Below are positions 6,600 to 15,008 of a DNA stretch of 64,000 nucleotides, piece by piece. The stretch is from the NCBI RefSeq assembly GCF_029846175.1, contig NZ_JARWAC010000025.1:107313-171312 (forward strand), written 5' to 3'. The position numbers were made by a program, and so were the translations under genes. The notes below the pieces were generated by a model. The model saw only the letters and a program-made list of their open reading frames with translations, had not been told where the DNA came from and did no database searches. The stretch's first letter is position 1; each line of letters begins with the position of its first letter. Source of the stretch: Sphaerisporangium sp. TRM90804 (lineage in GTDB: Bacteria; Actinomycetota; Actinomycetes; Streptosporangiales; Streptosporangiaceae).

Positions 6600-8168
6600 A
6601 TGACGACGACGGGACCGGACGGCCACGTCCACCGTTACCTGATCATCGGTGCCGGGCCCGGTGGTGTGCAGCTCAGCTACTACCTGCAGCGCACCGGCGC
6701 GGACTACCTCACCCTCGAACGCGAGGACGCGCCCGGCGCCTTCTTCCGCCGCTATCCGCGCCACCGCAAGCTGATCTCGCTGAACAAGGTGAACATCGGC
6801 CAGAAGGACCCGGAGATCGCGCTGCGCTGGGACTGGAACTCCCTGCTCAACGACAACCCCGACCTGCTGTTCCCCCAGTACTCGCGCGAGTACTTCCCAC
6901 GCGCGGACGACCTGGTGCGCTACCTCGCCGACTTCCAGCGCGAGCACGACCTCAACGTGCGGTACTCCACCGCCGTCGAGCGCATCGAGAAGGTGGACGG
7001 CCTGTTCACGGTGCACGCCGGCGGCGAGGTCTTCCGCGCCGAGTGCGTGATCATGGCGGCCGGCTGGGGCGGTCCGTTCATCCCCGACATCCCCGGCATC
7101 GAGCTGGCGACGGGCTACGAGGACATGTCGTGCTCGGGGGAGCAGTACACCGGCAAGCGGGTGCTCGTCATCGGCAAGGGCAACTCCGCGTTCGAGACCG
7201 CGCACGCCATGCTCGGCCACGCGTCCGTCATCCACCTGGCCAGCCCGCACGCCGTGCGGTTCGCCTGGGACACCAAGCACCCCGGCCACGTGCGCGGCCA
7301 GTACGGCGCGCTGCTGGACAGCTACTGGTTCAAGACGCTGGACGGCGTGCTGGAGTGCGAGATCGACCGCATCTGGAGCGAGGGCGACTGCTTCAAGGCG
7401 GAGATCACCTACACGCTGGCCCAGGGCGAGAAGGCGGTGCTGGAGTACGACCACGTCGTGCGCTGCACCGGCTTCCGGATGGACACCAGCGTCTTCGACG
7501 AGTCGTGCATGCCCGAGATGGGGTTCGGCGGCCGGCTGCCGGTGATCCGCCCCGACTTCCAGTCGCAGAACGTCGACGGCCTGTACTTCGCGGGCACCCT
7601 GATGCAGGGGCGCGACTTCAAGGGCGCCTCCTCGGCGTTCATCGACGGCTTCCGCTACAACCTGCGCACGCTGACCGCCCTGCTGGCCGAGCGCTACGAG
7701 AACACCCCGCTCGACTCCCAGGTGCTGCGCGCCGACCCCGACGAGCTCACCGCCACCATCCTGGAGCGGCTGAACTACAGCTCGGCGCTGTGGACCCAGT
7801 TCGAGTACCTGTGCGACGTGTACGTCGTCGACCGGGACACGGGGGAGGTCCGGCACTACATCGACCTGCCCGAGGACTACGCGGTCCAGCGGTTCGCGGA
7901 CGAGCCGTTCGTGCTCACCGCCACCCTGCGCTGGGGGCCTCGCGACCAGGCCGACGTGTTCAACATCGTGCGGCACCCCACCCCCGACCGCGCCCACGAG
8001 AGCGCCTTCCTGCACCCCGTCGTGCGGGCGTGGCACAACGGTGAGCAGGTCGCCGAGCAGCACCTGCTCGAAGACCTCGCCGCGGAGTGGCGCGACCAGG
8101 TGCGCCACGTGCAGCCGCTGTGCAAGTTCCTCGCCGCGCAGCTCGGCGTGGAGACGGCCCGCCCGTAA
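6600..8168 (+). CDS. FAD/NAD(P)-binding flavoprotein monooxygenase, FOXRED2-like
   Basis: A 522-residue two-dinucleotide-fold flavoprotein. The FAD fold is at the N-terminus (LIIGAGPGGVQLSYYL, GxGxxG at residues 17-22) and a second Rossmann motif GKGNSAFETA occurs near residue 190 for NAD(P)H. FRRYPRHRKLISLNK after the first fold and YFAGTLMQGRDFKGASSAFIDGFRYN near residue 330 resemble the FOXRED2/flavin-monooxygenase group. The last 150 residues form an extra domain I cannot name. The start is 5 bp after AhpD paralogue 3. Likely reaction: NAD(P)H-dependent oxygenation or dithiol/disulfide chemistry on an unknown substrate; the order with three AhpD proteins suggests a dedicated oxidation pathway (inference). 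Confidence 0.85.
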   Translation: MTTTGPDGHVHRYLIIGAGPGGVQLSYYLQRTGADYLTLEREDAPGAFFRRYPRHRKLISLNKVNIGQKDPEIALRWDWNSLLNDNPDLLFPQYSREYFPRADDLVRYLADFQREHDLNVRYSTAVERIEKVDGLFTVHAGGEVFRAECVIMAAGWGGPFIPDIPGIELATGYEDMSCSGEQYTGKRVLVIGKGNSAFETAHAMLGHASVIHLASPHAVRFAWDTKHPGHVRGQYGALLDSYWFKTLDGVLECEIDRIWSEGDCFKAEITYTLAQGEKAVLEYDHVVRCTGFRMDTSVFDESCMPEMGFGGRLPVIRPDFQSQNVDGLYFAGTLMQGRDFKGASSAFIDGFRYNLRTLTALLAERYENTPLDSQVLRADPDELTATILERLNYSSALWTQFEYLCDVYVVDRDTGEVRHYIDLPEDYAVQRFADEPFVLTATLRWGPRDQADVFNIVRHPTPDRAHESAFLHPVVRAWHNGEQVAEQHLLEDLAAEWRDQVRHVQPLCKFLAAQLGVETARP

Positions 8169-8176
8169 GTCCGCCG

Positions 8177-8205
8177 CGCCCCGGCCGGCCACGCCGGCCG
8201 GGGCG
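8177..8205. terminator. Bidirectional terminator between flavoprotein and YbdK-like genes
   Basis: A 13-bp perfect stem (CGCCCCGGCCGGC at 8177-8189, complement at 8193-8205) with a CAC loop lies 8 bases after both converging stop codons. Confidence 0.8.
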
Positions 8206-8213
8206 TCACGGGG

Positions 8214-9374
8214 TCATTCCCAGGCGTGCGCGCCGCCGGGGTCCACCAGCCGCTCCACCAGGTAGTCGACCACGTCGGCGGTCTCGCCGCGCCGGGCGAA
8301 GGCGGCCCGCTGGCGTGCCGCCCCGCTGCCGATCGCCCGCAGCCGCTCCAGCCCGCGGGTCACCACGTGGAGGTCGCCGGTCTGCTCCAGGGCCGGGCCG
8401 ATCAGGTCGAACAGCCCCGTGACGACGTCGGTGGCCGGCCGCAGCTCGCCGTCGGCGGGGTCGATCACCCGGCCCTCCAGGCCGTCGCGGGCCGCCCTCC
8501 AGTACCAGGCCCGCAGCACCTCGGCCCGCAGCCGCGGCCCCGGGTCGCCGGCGTCCACCCGCTCCAGGAACGCCAGCACCATGCCGCGCACCATGGCCGC
8601 GAGCAGCGCGGACTCCTCGGCGGTCGCCGGGACGTCGGTGACCCGGACCTCCAAGGTCGGCAGCCGGGACGACGGCCGGACGTCCCAGAAGATCGTCCCG
8701 GGGTCCACCAGGGCGCCCACGCGGGTCAGCGTGGCGATCACCTCGTCGTACTCGGCCTCGGAGGCGAAGTACGGCGCCGGCCCGGCGACCGGCCACTTGC
8801 ACCACGTGAGGGTGCGCCAGCTCGCGTACTGGGTGTCGCGGCCCCCCCAGTACGGCGAGTTGGCCATCAACGCCACCAGCACCGGCATCCACGGCCGCAG
8901 GTGGTTGCCCACCAGAAGCGCCCGCTCGCGGTCGGGCAGGTGGACGTGGACGTGGGCCGCGCAGATGCTCTGCTCGTCGTGCAGGGTGCGGTACGTGGCG
9001 ATGCCGACGTCGTAGCGGGCGTGCTCGGTGATCGGCGGCGGGACGATCGTGCCGAGCACCGGCGTGCCCGACGCCACCAGGGCCACGCCCTCGGCGTCGG
9101 CCGCGGCGGCCATGGCCACCCGCATCCTGCGCAGGTGCTCGCGCAGCTCCACCGTGCCGGCGCAGGGAGGCGTCTTGGCCTCGACCTGGAACTGGGTGAT
9201 CTCGGTGCTCACCAGGTCGCCCAGCTCCGCGGCGGCGCGCTCCACGACCTGCGTGCCGCGCGGCGTCACCTCGCGCGTCAGCGGGTCGACGACCAGGTAC
9301 TCCTCCTCCACCCCCACCAGCGGGCAGAGCGCGTCGTAAGGCGCCGGCTGCGCGGACTCTATGGTCGCCGTCAT
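8214..9374 (-). CDS. YbdK-type carboxylate-amine ligase (glutamate-cysteine ligase family 2)
   Basis: A 386-residue member of the GCS2/YbdK ATP-dependent carboxylate-amine ligases, which join glutamate to an amine such as cysteine. The fingerprint VGVEEEYLVVDP near residue 21 carries the metal-binding glutamates; ITQFQVEAKTPPC follows near residue 60, HVHVHLPD near 145 and NSPYWGGRDTQYASWR near 172. Length is normal for the family. Start ATG 9374 has GGAG upstream (TCTGGAGTGGACG). Mycothiol-type actinomycetes normally lack glutathione, so the product need not be gamma-glutamylcysteine; paralogues take part in other amide-forming pathways. It converges on the AhpD/flavoprotein operon but is a separate transcription unit. 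Confidence 0.88.
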   Translation of the reverse strand: MTATIESAQPAPYDALCPLVGVEEEYLVVDPLTREVTPRGTQVVERAAAELGDLVSTEITQFQVEAKTPPCAGTVELREHLRRMRVAMAAAADAEGVALVASGTPVLGTIVPPPITEHARYDVGIATYRTLHDEQSICAAHVHVHLPDRERALLVGNHLRPWMPVLVALMANSPYWGGRDTQYASWRTLTWCKWPVAGPAPYFASEAEYDEVIATLTRVGALVDPGTIFWDVRPSSRLPTLEVRVTDVPATAEESALLAAMVRGMVLAFLERVDAGDPGPRLRAEVLRAWYWRAARDGLEGRVIDPADGELRPATDVVTGLFDLIGPALEQTGDLHVVTRGLERLRAIGSGAARQRAAFARRGETADVVDYLVERLVDPGGAHAWE

Positions 9375-9628
9375 CGTCCACTCCAGAGCTGGGGGCGGCC
9401 CGTACGGGGCGTGCCGGCGGTCGCGGCGCGGCGCGCCGGCGCCCGTACCCGGCAGCTTGCCTGCCGATGACGCAACGGTACCGAGCTGATCATGCTCGCG
9501 CGGAGCCGTGGAGGGATTTCCCGGGGCCCCTATCCGCCCGCACACCGCCGTCCGCCCACTGTTGTGACACCGCCGAACGGCCGGGCCCCGCCCCGAACGG
9601 GCAGGGCCCGGCCGCTCCGGGGCGGGGG

Positions 9629-10882
9629 TCAGCCGGCGGGGCGCTCCCCGAGGCGGTCCACCCAGCCGGTCCGCTCGAACGCCTGGCTCAGCAGCGGAAG
9701 CGGCCTTTCGTCCCTGACCTCGATCTGGAGCAGCTCGGCCGTGCCCTCGTCGAGGATCATCCGGTACTCGACGTCCCCCCGCGTGGTCTCGTCGCCCGGC
9801 GTGGTCGTGCTGAGCGCGACGCCCTCGCGGCCGAAGACGTCGCCCGCCCGGCCCGTGGAGGTGATGCCCGGCTGCTCGGCCAGCACGCGGAACAGCGCGG
9901 CGCGCGTGCCCGGAGTGATCGGCGAGGTCAGCAGGTCGGTGCCCGTCTGCCACAGGTAGGCGGCGAACCCCGCGTCGGCCTGCCCGCGCCGGCCGGGCGA
10001 CGCCTCGTACATGTCGCGGAGCCGGCCGCGCAGGGCCTCCTTGCGGGTGGGCAGCTTCGACACGTTCCGTATGGTGAGGCCGGGGTTGTCGATCGACAGC
10101 ACCCGATCGAGGTCGTCCTCGTATGTCCGCGTCCGGCGGTCCGGTACGAGCTCGGGGGAGCCCATGGCCTTCCACCGCGCCTCGTCGGCGGCGGAGGCGA
10201 AAGTCGCCTCCGGGGCGGGCCGGGTCACGCCGCGGTTGGTCCCCCCCTTGTCGCGGGCGCGCCAGGTCTCGCTGGTCTCGGAGGTGGCGGCCGCGAACGG
10301 CGGGCCGGCACTCCGTGCCGACTCCCGCTTGAGCCGGCCGACCTCGCGCTCGAACTCCTTCTCTGCGGCCTTCTCCGCGGCGTCGTCGCCCCCCGCGTCG
10401 CCCTTGGCCGCCTCCCTCTGCCGGAGCAGCTCGTCGAGCCTGGCCTCGTACGCGCCCGGGAGATCCCTGATCAGCGAGTCCGTGCGGGTGCGGGTGTACC
10501 AGTAGCGGCCGGAGTCCGCCGGCTCCCGAGCGGCGGTCTCGGCGGCGGCGAGCAGCACCGACCGGGCGTCCAGCGGCGTCGCCGAGGCGACCGGCGGCGT
10601 CGAAGGGCTGCCGGCCTGGATCGGCGCCCTGCCGGGGGAGGCGTCGTCGGAGACCAGGCCGGGGACGAGCACCACCGCGGCGGCGAGCCCGGCGGCGGCC
10701 GTGCCGGCGAGGATGAGGGATGGGCGGCGCGACCGCCCCCGGGCGCGCGCGGAGCGGCCCGAAGGAGTGTGGGGCGCGTCGAAGGCGCGGGCGAGGTCTC
10801 CCGCCCGGCGCCGCCCGTAGGCCTCCTCTGCCACCTCGTCGAGCGCTCGGGGCCTGAGCGCGGCGAACAGTCGATCGGTCAT
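9629..10882 (-). CDS. CU044_5270-type membrane protein, partner of the ECF sigma factor
   Basis: About 417 residues: an N-terminal cytosolic part (MTDRLFAALRPRALDEVAEE), one transmembrane helix near residues 53-70 (LILAGTAAAGLAAAVVLVPG), then a large extracytoplasmic domain ending near a signature WVDRLGERP. This is the architecture of proteins encoded directly after ECF sigma factors in actinomycetes, annotated as CU044_5270 family, and is anti-sigma-like. The start chosen (10882) has AGGGAG 7 nt upstream; an alternative ATG at 10930 overlaps the sigma stop and also has GAGGAGG, so translational coupling is possible. It likely binds or senses at the membrane and controls sigma activity (inference from position). 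Confidence 0.75.
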   Translation of the reverse strand: MTDRLFAALRPRALDEVAEEAYGRRRAGDLARAFDAPHTPSGRSARARGRSRRPSLILAGTAAAGLAAAVVLVPGLVSDDASPGRAPIQAGSPSTPPVASATPLDARSVLLAAAETAAREPADSGRYWYTRTRTDSLIRDLPGAYEARLDELLRQREAAKGDAGGDDAAEKAAEKEFEREVGRLKRESARSAGPPFAAATSETSETWRARDKGGTNRGVTRPAPEATFASAADEARWKAMGSPELVPDRRTRTYEDDLDRVLSIDNPGLTIRNVSKLPTRKEALRGRLRDMYEASPGRRGQADAGFAAYLWQTGTDLLTSPITPGTRAALFRVLAEQPGITSTGRAGDVFGREGVALSTTTPGDETTRGDVEYRMILDEGTAELLQIEVRDERPLPLLSQAFERTGWVDRLGERPAG

Positions 10883-10929
10883 GTGCTGCTCCCTGTCGGG
10901 GTCGCGGGGGGAGGGGGGCGAGGAGGGCA

Positions 10930-11481
10930 TCAGGCCTCCTCAAGGAACGGGTGGCCGACGGCACCGGTGTACGGCCGGGCGGCCCCCGGCTCGGCGCGCA
11001 GCGCCTTCTCCAGGCGCCTGCGGGCGCGGTGGAGCCGCACGTTGTACGTGCGGGTCGAGCAGCCCATCACGGCGGCGGCCTGGTCGGGCGGCAGACCGTG
11101 CCAGGTGGCCAGGGCCATCGCCTCCACGTCGCGCTCAGGCAGGCGGGCCAGCGCGGCGAGCGCGTGCTCCCTGTCGACGACGTGGTCGGCGACGTCCCAG
11201 TCCACCTGGTCCCGCGGCGTCGTCAGCGCCGCGATCCGGTCGACGAGGGCCTTGCCCCTGTGCCGCGAGTCGCGCTGCTTGGCCAGCAGGTTGCGGGCCA
11301 CGCCGAGCAGCCACGGCAGCGGGGGATCGGGCACCTCGTCCAGGCGTCGCCAGGCGATCAGGAATGCCTCGCTGGCCACGTCCTCGGCCACGCCGTGCTC
11401 GGCCCGCAGCAGGGCGTAGCCCAGCACGCTCCGGTAGTGCCGGTCGTAGAGGTCGGTGAAGCGTTCTCGGGGATCGTCCAC
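10930..11481 (-). CDS. ECF-type RNA polymerase sigma factor
   Basis: A 183-residue sigma-70 family protein with only regions 2 and 4. Region 2 is seen in YDRHYRSVLGYALLRAEHGVAEDVASEAFLIAWRRLDEVP (core binding and -10 recognition), and region 4 in LARLPERDVEAMALATWHGLPPDQAAAVMGCSTRTYNVRLHRARRRLEKAL (helix-turn-helix for -35). The linker is about 40 residues, as in ECF factors. The stop overlaps the next gene (TGATG), coupling it to the membrane partner. A second pair of the same design lies at 53.3-54.7 kb. Confidence 0.93.
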   Translation of the reverse strand: MDDPRERFTDLYDRHYRSVLGYALLRAEHGVAEDVASEAFLIAWRRLDEVPDPPLPWLLGVARNLLAKQRDSRHRGKALVDRIAALTTPRDQVDWDVADHVVDREHALAALARLPERDVEAMALATWHGLPPDQAAAVMGCSTRTYNVRLHRARRRLEKALRAEPGAARPYTGAVGHPFLEEA

Positions 11482-11624
11482 ACCCAGTAGTCCCTCCGCG
11501 CGCCGCTGGATTACCCCTTCGTGCGCGATCGCCCGATTATCGCGGAGGCGCGGTGCGCGCGGGTGGGGGGCGCGGCGCCCTCGCGGCGGGGACCGGAGCG
11601 GGGCCGCGGCCCGGACGGAGAGGG

Positions 11625-12125
11625 TCAGCCGCCCCGGATGCCGCGCCGTTCCAGGTGGTGGCCGGCCGAGACGGCGCCCTCGATGCCGGTCGCCAGGAAA
11701 CGCCTGATGATCTCGCGCTCCTGGTCGGTGAACCGGTCGAGGGCGGTGGACAGGTGGCCGGTGAGCGGGGTGAGGAACCGGCCGGCCAGCGTGACGGCCT
11801 GCTCGCGCGGGGCCAGCTCGATCTTGCGGCGGTCGTTGGGGCTGCGGTGCCGCTCGACGTGCCCGGACTGCTCCAGCCGGTTGAGCAGCGCCGTGGTGGC
11901 GGGGGCGCTGAGGTTGAGCGCGGTGCCGAGGCCGCCCGGGGTGAGCGGGCGGCCGTCGCGGACGGCGTCCGTGATCACGATCACGGCGTTGAGGTCGGTG
12001 CGGTGCAGGCCGTGGACGGCGGCGAACCGCTCGGCGAAGCGGTCGAACTCCACGGTGAGGCGCCGCATCAGGGTCATCAGCTCGACCGCGGTGGCGGCGT
12101 CCCGCTCCGGCGTGTCAGCCGACAT
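11625..12125 (-). CDS. MarR-family transcriptional regulator
   Basis: A 166-residue winged-helix repressor. HGLHRTDLNAVIVI begins the DNA-binding domain; LTPGGLGTALNLSAPATTALLNRLEQSGHVERHRSPNDRRK is the classical MarR recognition helix and wing, with the DRR(K) wing tip. Dimerisation helices flank it. It is transcribed in the same direction as the upstream thiol reductase gene, 85 bp away, and may regulate it in response to phenolic or quinone ligands; that target is inferred only from position. Confidence 0.9.
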   Translation of the reverse strand: MSADTPERDAATAVELMTLMRRLTVEFDRFAERFAAVHGLHRTDLNAVIVITDAVRDGRPLTPGGLGTALNLSAPATTALLNRLEQSGHVERHRSPNDRRKIELAPREQAVTLAGRFLTPLTGHLSTALDRFTDQEREIIRRFLATGIEGAVSAGHHLERRGIRGG

Positions 12126-12210
12126 GCCGTCCTCCTCCGCGCCGTCGAGCGTTCCTCCACCTTACCTTTCCATGGCAGAAGCATTCCCTGGCCGAGGGCG
12201 GGCGCCCCGG

Positions 12211-13209
12211 TCAGCCGGCCGTGCGGTCGCGGCCGTGCGGCGCCGCCCAGTCGAGCAGCGGCCCCGCCGGCACGATGCGGCTCGGACTGATCCTGGGGTG
12301 CGTGGTGTAGTAGTGCCGCTTGATGTGGTCGAAGTTCGTCGTGCCGCCGAACGCCGGCCGCTGGTACAGGTCGCGGGCGTAGGCCCACAGGTTGGGGTAG
12401 TCCACCAGGCGCCGGATGTTCGCCTTGAAGTGGGTCACGTAGACCGTGTCGAAACGGGCCAGCGTCACCCACAGCCGCACGTCGGCCTCGGTGAGCTGGT
12501 CGCCGAACAGGAAGCGCCGGCCGCCCAGCCGCTCCTCCAGCTCGTCCAGGAGCGTGAACAGCTCCGCCACGGCGGTGTCGTACGCCTCCTGGGAGGTCGC
12601 GAAGCCGCACCGGTACACGCCGTTGTTCACCGCGGCGTAGACCCGATCGTTCAGGGCGTCGATCTCGGCCCGCAGGCCGGCCGGGTAGAGCTCGACGCCG
12701 GTGCCCGACCACTCCTGGAACGCCGTGTCCAGGTCGATCGTGATGTCGGGGAAGTTGTTGCTGACGATCCGCCGGGTCTGGCGGTCCCACAGCACCGGCA
12801 CCGAGACGTGGCCGTCGTACCCCGGCTCGCTCAGCTCGTACGCCTCGCGCAGCAGCGTGAAGCCGTTCACCGGGTCGGCGGTGTGCCCGGGGCCCTCGCG
12901 GAAGGCCCAGCCCCGGCCGTCGCGCACGGGGTCCACGGCCGACAGCGAGACGACCTCCTCCAGCCCCTTCAACGCCCGGACGATGGCCGTCCGGTGCGCC
13001 CACGGGCAGGCCCATGACACGTAGAGGTGGTAGCGGCCCGGCTCGGCCCGGAAGCCGCCGGAGCCGTCGGCGGTGATCCGGCCCCTGAAGCTGTACGGCG
13101 CCCGGGTGAAGGCGCCCCGCTCGGCGGCCGGGGCCTTCTTCTTGTAGTCGCCGTAGTCACCGTGCACGGCGAAGTCGATCGGGCTCGCGACCGCGGACGT
13201 GTCCGTCAT
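12211..13209 (-). CDS. Glutathione S-transferase omega-type protein (glutathionyl-hydroquinone reductase, YqjG/ECM4 family)
   Basis: A 332-residue protein of the Xi-class GSTs. The catalytic cysteine lies in RYHLYVSWACPWAHR (CPWAHR motif) near residue 70; DPVRDGRGWAFR and SVPVLWDRQTRRIVSNNFPDI follow in the thioredoxin-like domain, and the helical domain carries LTEADVRLWVTLARFD. Family enzymes remove a thiol (glutathione in proteobacteria) from hydroquinone conjugates. Mycothiol-type actinomycetes generally do not make glutathione, so mycothiol is a likely co-substrate here (inference). ATG 13209 has GAAGGG upstream. Confidence 0.9.
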   Translation of the reverse strand: MTDTSAVASPIDFAVHGDYGDYKKKAPAAERGAFTRAPYSFRGRITADGSGGFRAEPGRYHLYVSWACPWAHRTAIVRALKGLEEVVSLSAVDPVRDGRGWAFREGPGHTADPVNGFTLLREAYELSEPGYDGHVSVPVLWDRQTRRIVSNNFPDITIDLDTAFQEWSGTGVELYPAGLRAEIDALNDRVYAAVNNGVYRCGFATSQEAYDTAVAELFTLLDELEERLGGRRFLFGDQLTEADVRLWVTLARFDTVYVTHFKANIRRLVDYPNLWAYARDLYQRPAFGGTTNFDHIKRHYYTTHPRISPSRIVPAGPLLDWAAPHGRDRTAG

Positions 13210-13861
13210 CGATGCATCCCTTCTCGTGGGCTGCCGACGTCCGGCGGCCGTCCGCCGGACCACACCGGTCCCCACCCTCGCACCCGCACCGCCGCGCCGC
13301 GCGCCCGGCCCGGCGCGACCGGTGGAGCGGGGCGCGGACGTGCGGAAAGGTAAAGGTGGCCCCGCGAATCCGCGCGCACTCGGAACAGCGCATATTGTGG
13401 CGGGGGAAGGGGCCGGCGGACCCCGACCACCTGCTCTCGGCCGCAGCGGAAGGTCCCCGCGCACCTGGGCATGCCGATTATCACTACTGGGTGGGTCAAC
13501 CACTTGGCCTTAGTCGTCGTGCCGCACTACGCTTTGCGCAGATCATTCCGCCCTGTGTCCGCGGAGCTCCCTCAACTGGAGGTGGCACCGCCATTGGCAC
13601 GGGTGTTGACCTTGCATGCCGCGTCGCGGCCGCGCACTGCGCCGGCCGCGTACGCCGGTCTCTTCCGCCGGCCGGACGGCCGGTCCGGCGTTCCCGCGCT
13701 CGCCGGGATCGCCGCGCGACCGGCGCCGTCCAGCTCGCCGAGAAGCAGGCGCTCGCGCGAACGGGGCTGTTCTGCCCGTTTTCGGGCACATGCCACGGTA
13801 AACGCGTATGCCTCTGCATGAACGCGCCGGCGCAGGTGCGGGGTTCACAAGAGGATGGAAG
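13210..13861. other. 652-base intergenic region without a credible gene
   Basis: Between diverging GST-like and GAF-ANTAR genes. Frames such as 13471-13821 (+) encode Arg/Pro/Ala-rich sequence without family signature and lack a ribosome-binding site. The part 13465-13570 is clearly less GC-rich and may hold promoters; the segment just before 13862 carries GGTAAACG near 13797, a possible -10 region. It could also hold decayed coding sequence or a small RNA. Confidence 0.45.
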
Positions 13862-14566
13862 ATGACACGTATTGATCCGGAGGCTCTGGTGGCGAGCCTG
13901 AGGGGCCTCCAGACGACCACCGAGGGCAGCGGGGTGGTCCACCACTTGGAACGTATCGTTCAGGTGGTCGACCGGCTGTTCGGCTACGCCGGCGCCGGGC
14001 TCATGTTCGCCGACGAGGGCAAGAGCCTGCGCTACCTCGTGACGACGGACGAGGCCGGGCGCAGCCTCGAACACGCCCAGGCCGCGCTGGGGCGTGGGCC
14101 CTGTGTGTCGGCGTACTTCACCAACGGCGCGGTGACCACCCGCGACGTGCAGGACGACGAGCGGTGGCCCGGCCTGGCCGAGCTGCTCGACCCGAGCGTG
14201 CGGGCGGTCGCGGGCGTCCCGGTGCGTCTGGGCGGCGGGCCGGTCGGCACGCTGAACGTCTACCAGGCCGCGCGGCACGAATGGGAGGAGTCCGACACCC
14301 AGGCGCTGCTCGCCTACGCGCACGTCATAGAGGAGGTGCTGGCGGCCGCGGTGAGGGCCGAGGAGAAGACCGTGCTGGCCGACCAGCTTCAGTACGCGCT
14401 GGACTACCGCATCGTGATCGAGCGGGCCATCGGCTACCTCATGGGCAAGCACGACCTGACCGCCGCCGAGGCGTTCACGGGCCTGCGCAAGCGGGCCCGC
14501 GACAGCCGGCGCCGCGTGGCCGACCTGGCCGCGGAGATCCTGGGCGAGCAGGCCCCTCCCAATTGA
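13862..14566 (+). CDS. GAF-ANTAR domain RNA-binding antiterminator-type regulator
   Basis: A 234-residue protein: a GAF domain (residues about 20-150; CVSAYFTNGAVTTRDVQDDERWP and GVPVRLGGGPVGTLNVY are typical) joined to an ANTAR domain (about 165-225; LDYRIVIERAIGYLMGKHDLTAAEAFTGLRKRARDSRRRVADLA). ANTAR domains bind paired RNA hairpins and stop transcription termination; the GAF domain senses a ligand or redox change. The start ATG 13862 has GAGGATGGAAG before it. A STAS protein gene follows after 13 bp, suggesting a joint stress-response unit. Confidence 0.92.
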   Translation: MTRIDPEALVASLRGLQTTTEGSGVVHHLERIVQVVDRLFGYAGAGLMFADEGKSLRYLVTTDEAGRSLEHAQAALGRGPCVSAYFTNGAVTTRDVQDDERWPGLAELLDPSVRAVAGVPVRLGGGPVGTLNVYQAARHEWEESDTQALLAYAHVIEEVLAAAVRAEEKTVLADQLQYALDYRIVIERAIGYLMGKHDLTAAEAFTGLRKRARDSRRRVADLAAEILGEQAPPN

Positions 14567-14579
14567 CGGGAATCCGTCC

Positions 14580-14987
14580 ATGGTGATGATGATTTCGTCA
14601 CGCGAGCTGCCGTCGAGGGCCGCCGTCGGGGTCTGCCTGCACGGCGACCTCGACGGCGGCGCCGCCGCGGAGCTGCGCGGCTGCCTCACGGCGCTGCTCG
14701 ACCGGCACCGGCCGTCCCGGCTGACCCTCGACCTGACCGACGTGACCTTCATCGACTGCTCGGGCGCCCGCACCCTGAGCTGGCTCGACCTCCACATGCG
14801 CAGGCAGGGCGGCACGCTGGCGATCACGCGGCCCTCCCGCCCGGTGCTGCGCCTGTTACGGCTCCTGCGGTTCGACGGCCGGTTACGCATCGACGAGCGG
14901 GCCGGCGAGGACGGCGGCCTCCCGGAGAACTGGCGCATCATCCGGCTCCGGTCGTTCCGCCCGGACCACGCGCCGAGCGCCAACTGA
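14580..14987 (+). CDS. STAS-domain protein (anti-sigma factor antagonist-like)
   Basis: A 135-residue STAS domain. LTLDLTDVTFIDCSGARTLSWL contains the switch region around the phosphorylatable serine (Ser of DCSG), as in SpoIIAA/RsbV proteins that release a sigma factor by binding an RsbW-type kinase. An Arg-rich tail follows. It sits 13 bp after the GAF-ANTAR gene. No anti-sigma kinase is adjacent; an RsbW-like ATPase occurs at 44.3 kb, but pairing of the two is speculation. Confidence 0.85.
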   Translation: MVMMISSRELPSRAAVGVCLHGDLDGGAAAELRGCLTALLDRHRPSRLTLDLTDVTFIDCSGARTLSWLDLHMRRQGGTLAITRPSRPVLRLLRLLRFDGRLRIDERAGEDGGLPENWRIIRLRSFRPDHAPSAN

Positions 14988-14994
14988 ACCGGGC

Positions 14995-15000
14995 TACCCT
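14995..15000 (+). promoter_or_regulatory. -10 box of pyrD, leaderless type
   Basis: TACCCT ends 5 bases before GTG 15006 and 8 before ATG 15009, so the mRNA probably begins at the start codon. No Shine-Dalgarno is present in front of the gene. Confidence 0.5.
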
Positions 15001-15008
15001 GGTCGGTG

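Noticed and set aside
9467..11419. A 650-codon open frame on the plus strand
   Set aside because: Shadow of the minus-strand sigma factor and partner genes; low-complexity Arg/Gly/Pro sequence.
13471..13821. A 116-codon frame in the large intergenic gap, possibly a decayed gene
   Set aside because: No ribosome-binding site, Arg/Pro-rich second half, no recognisable motif; kept only as part of the gap description.
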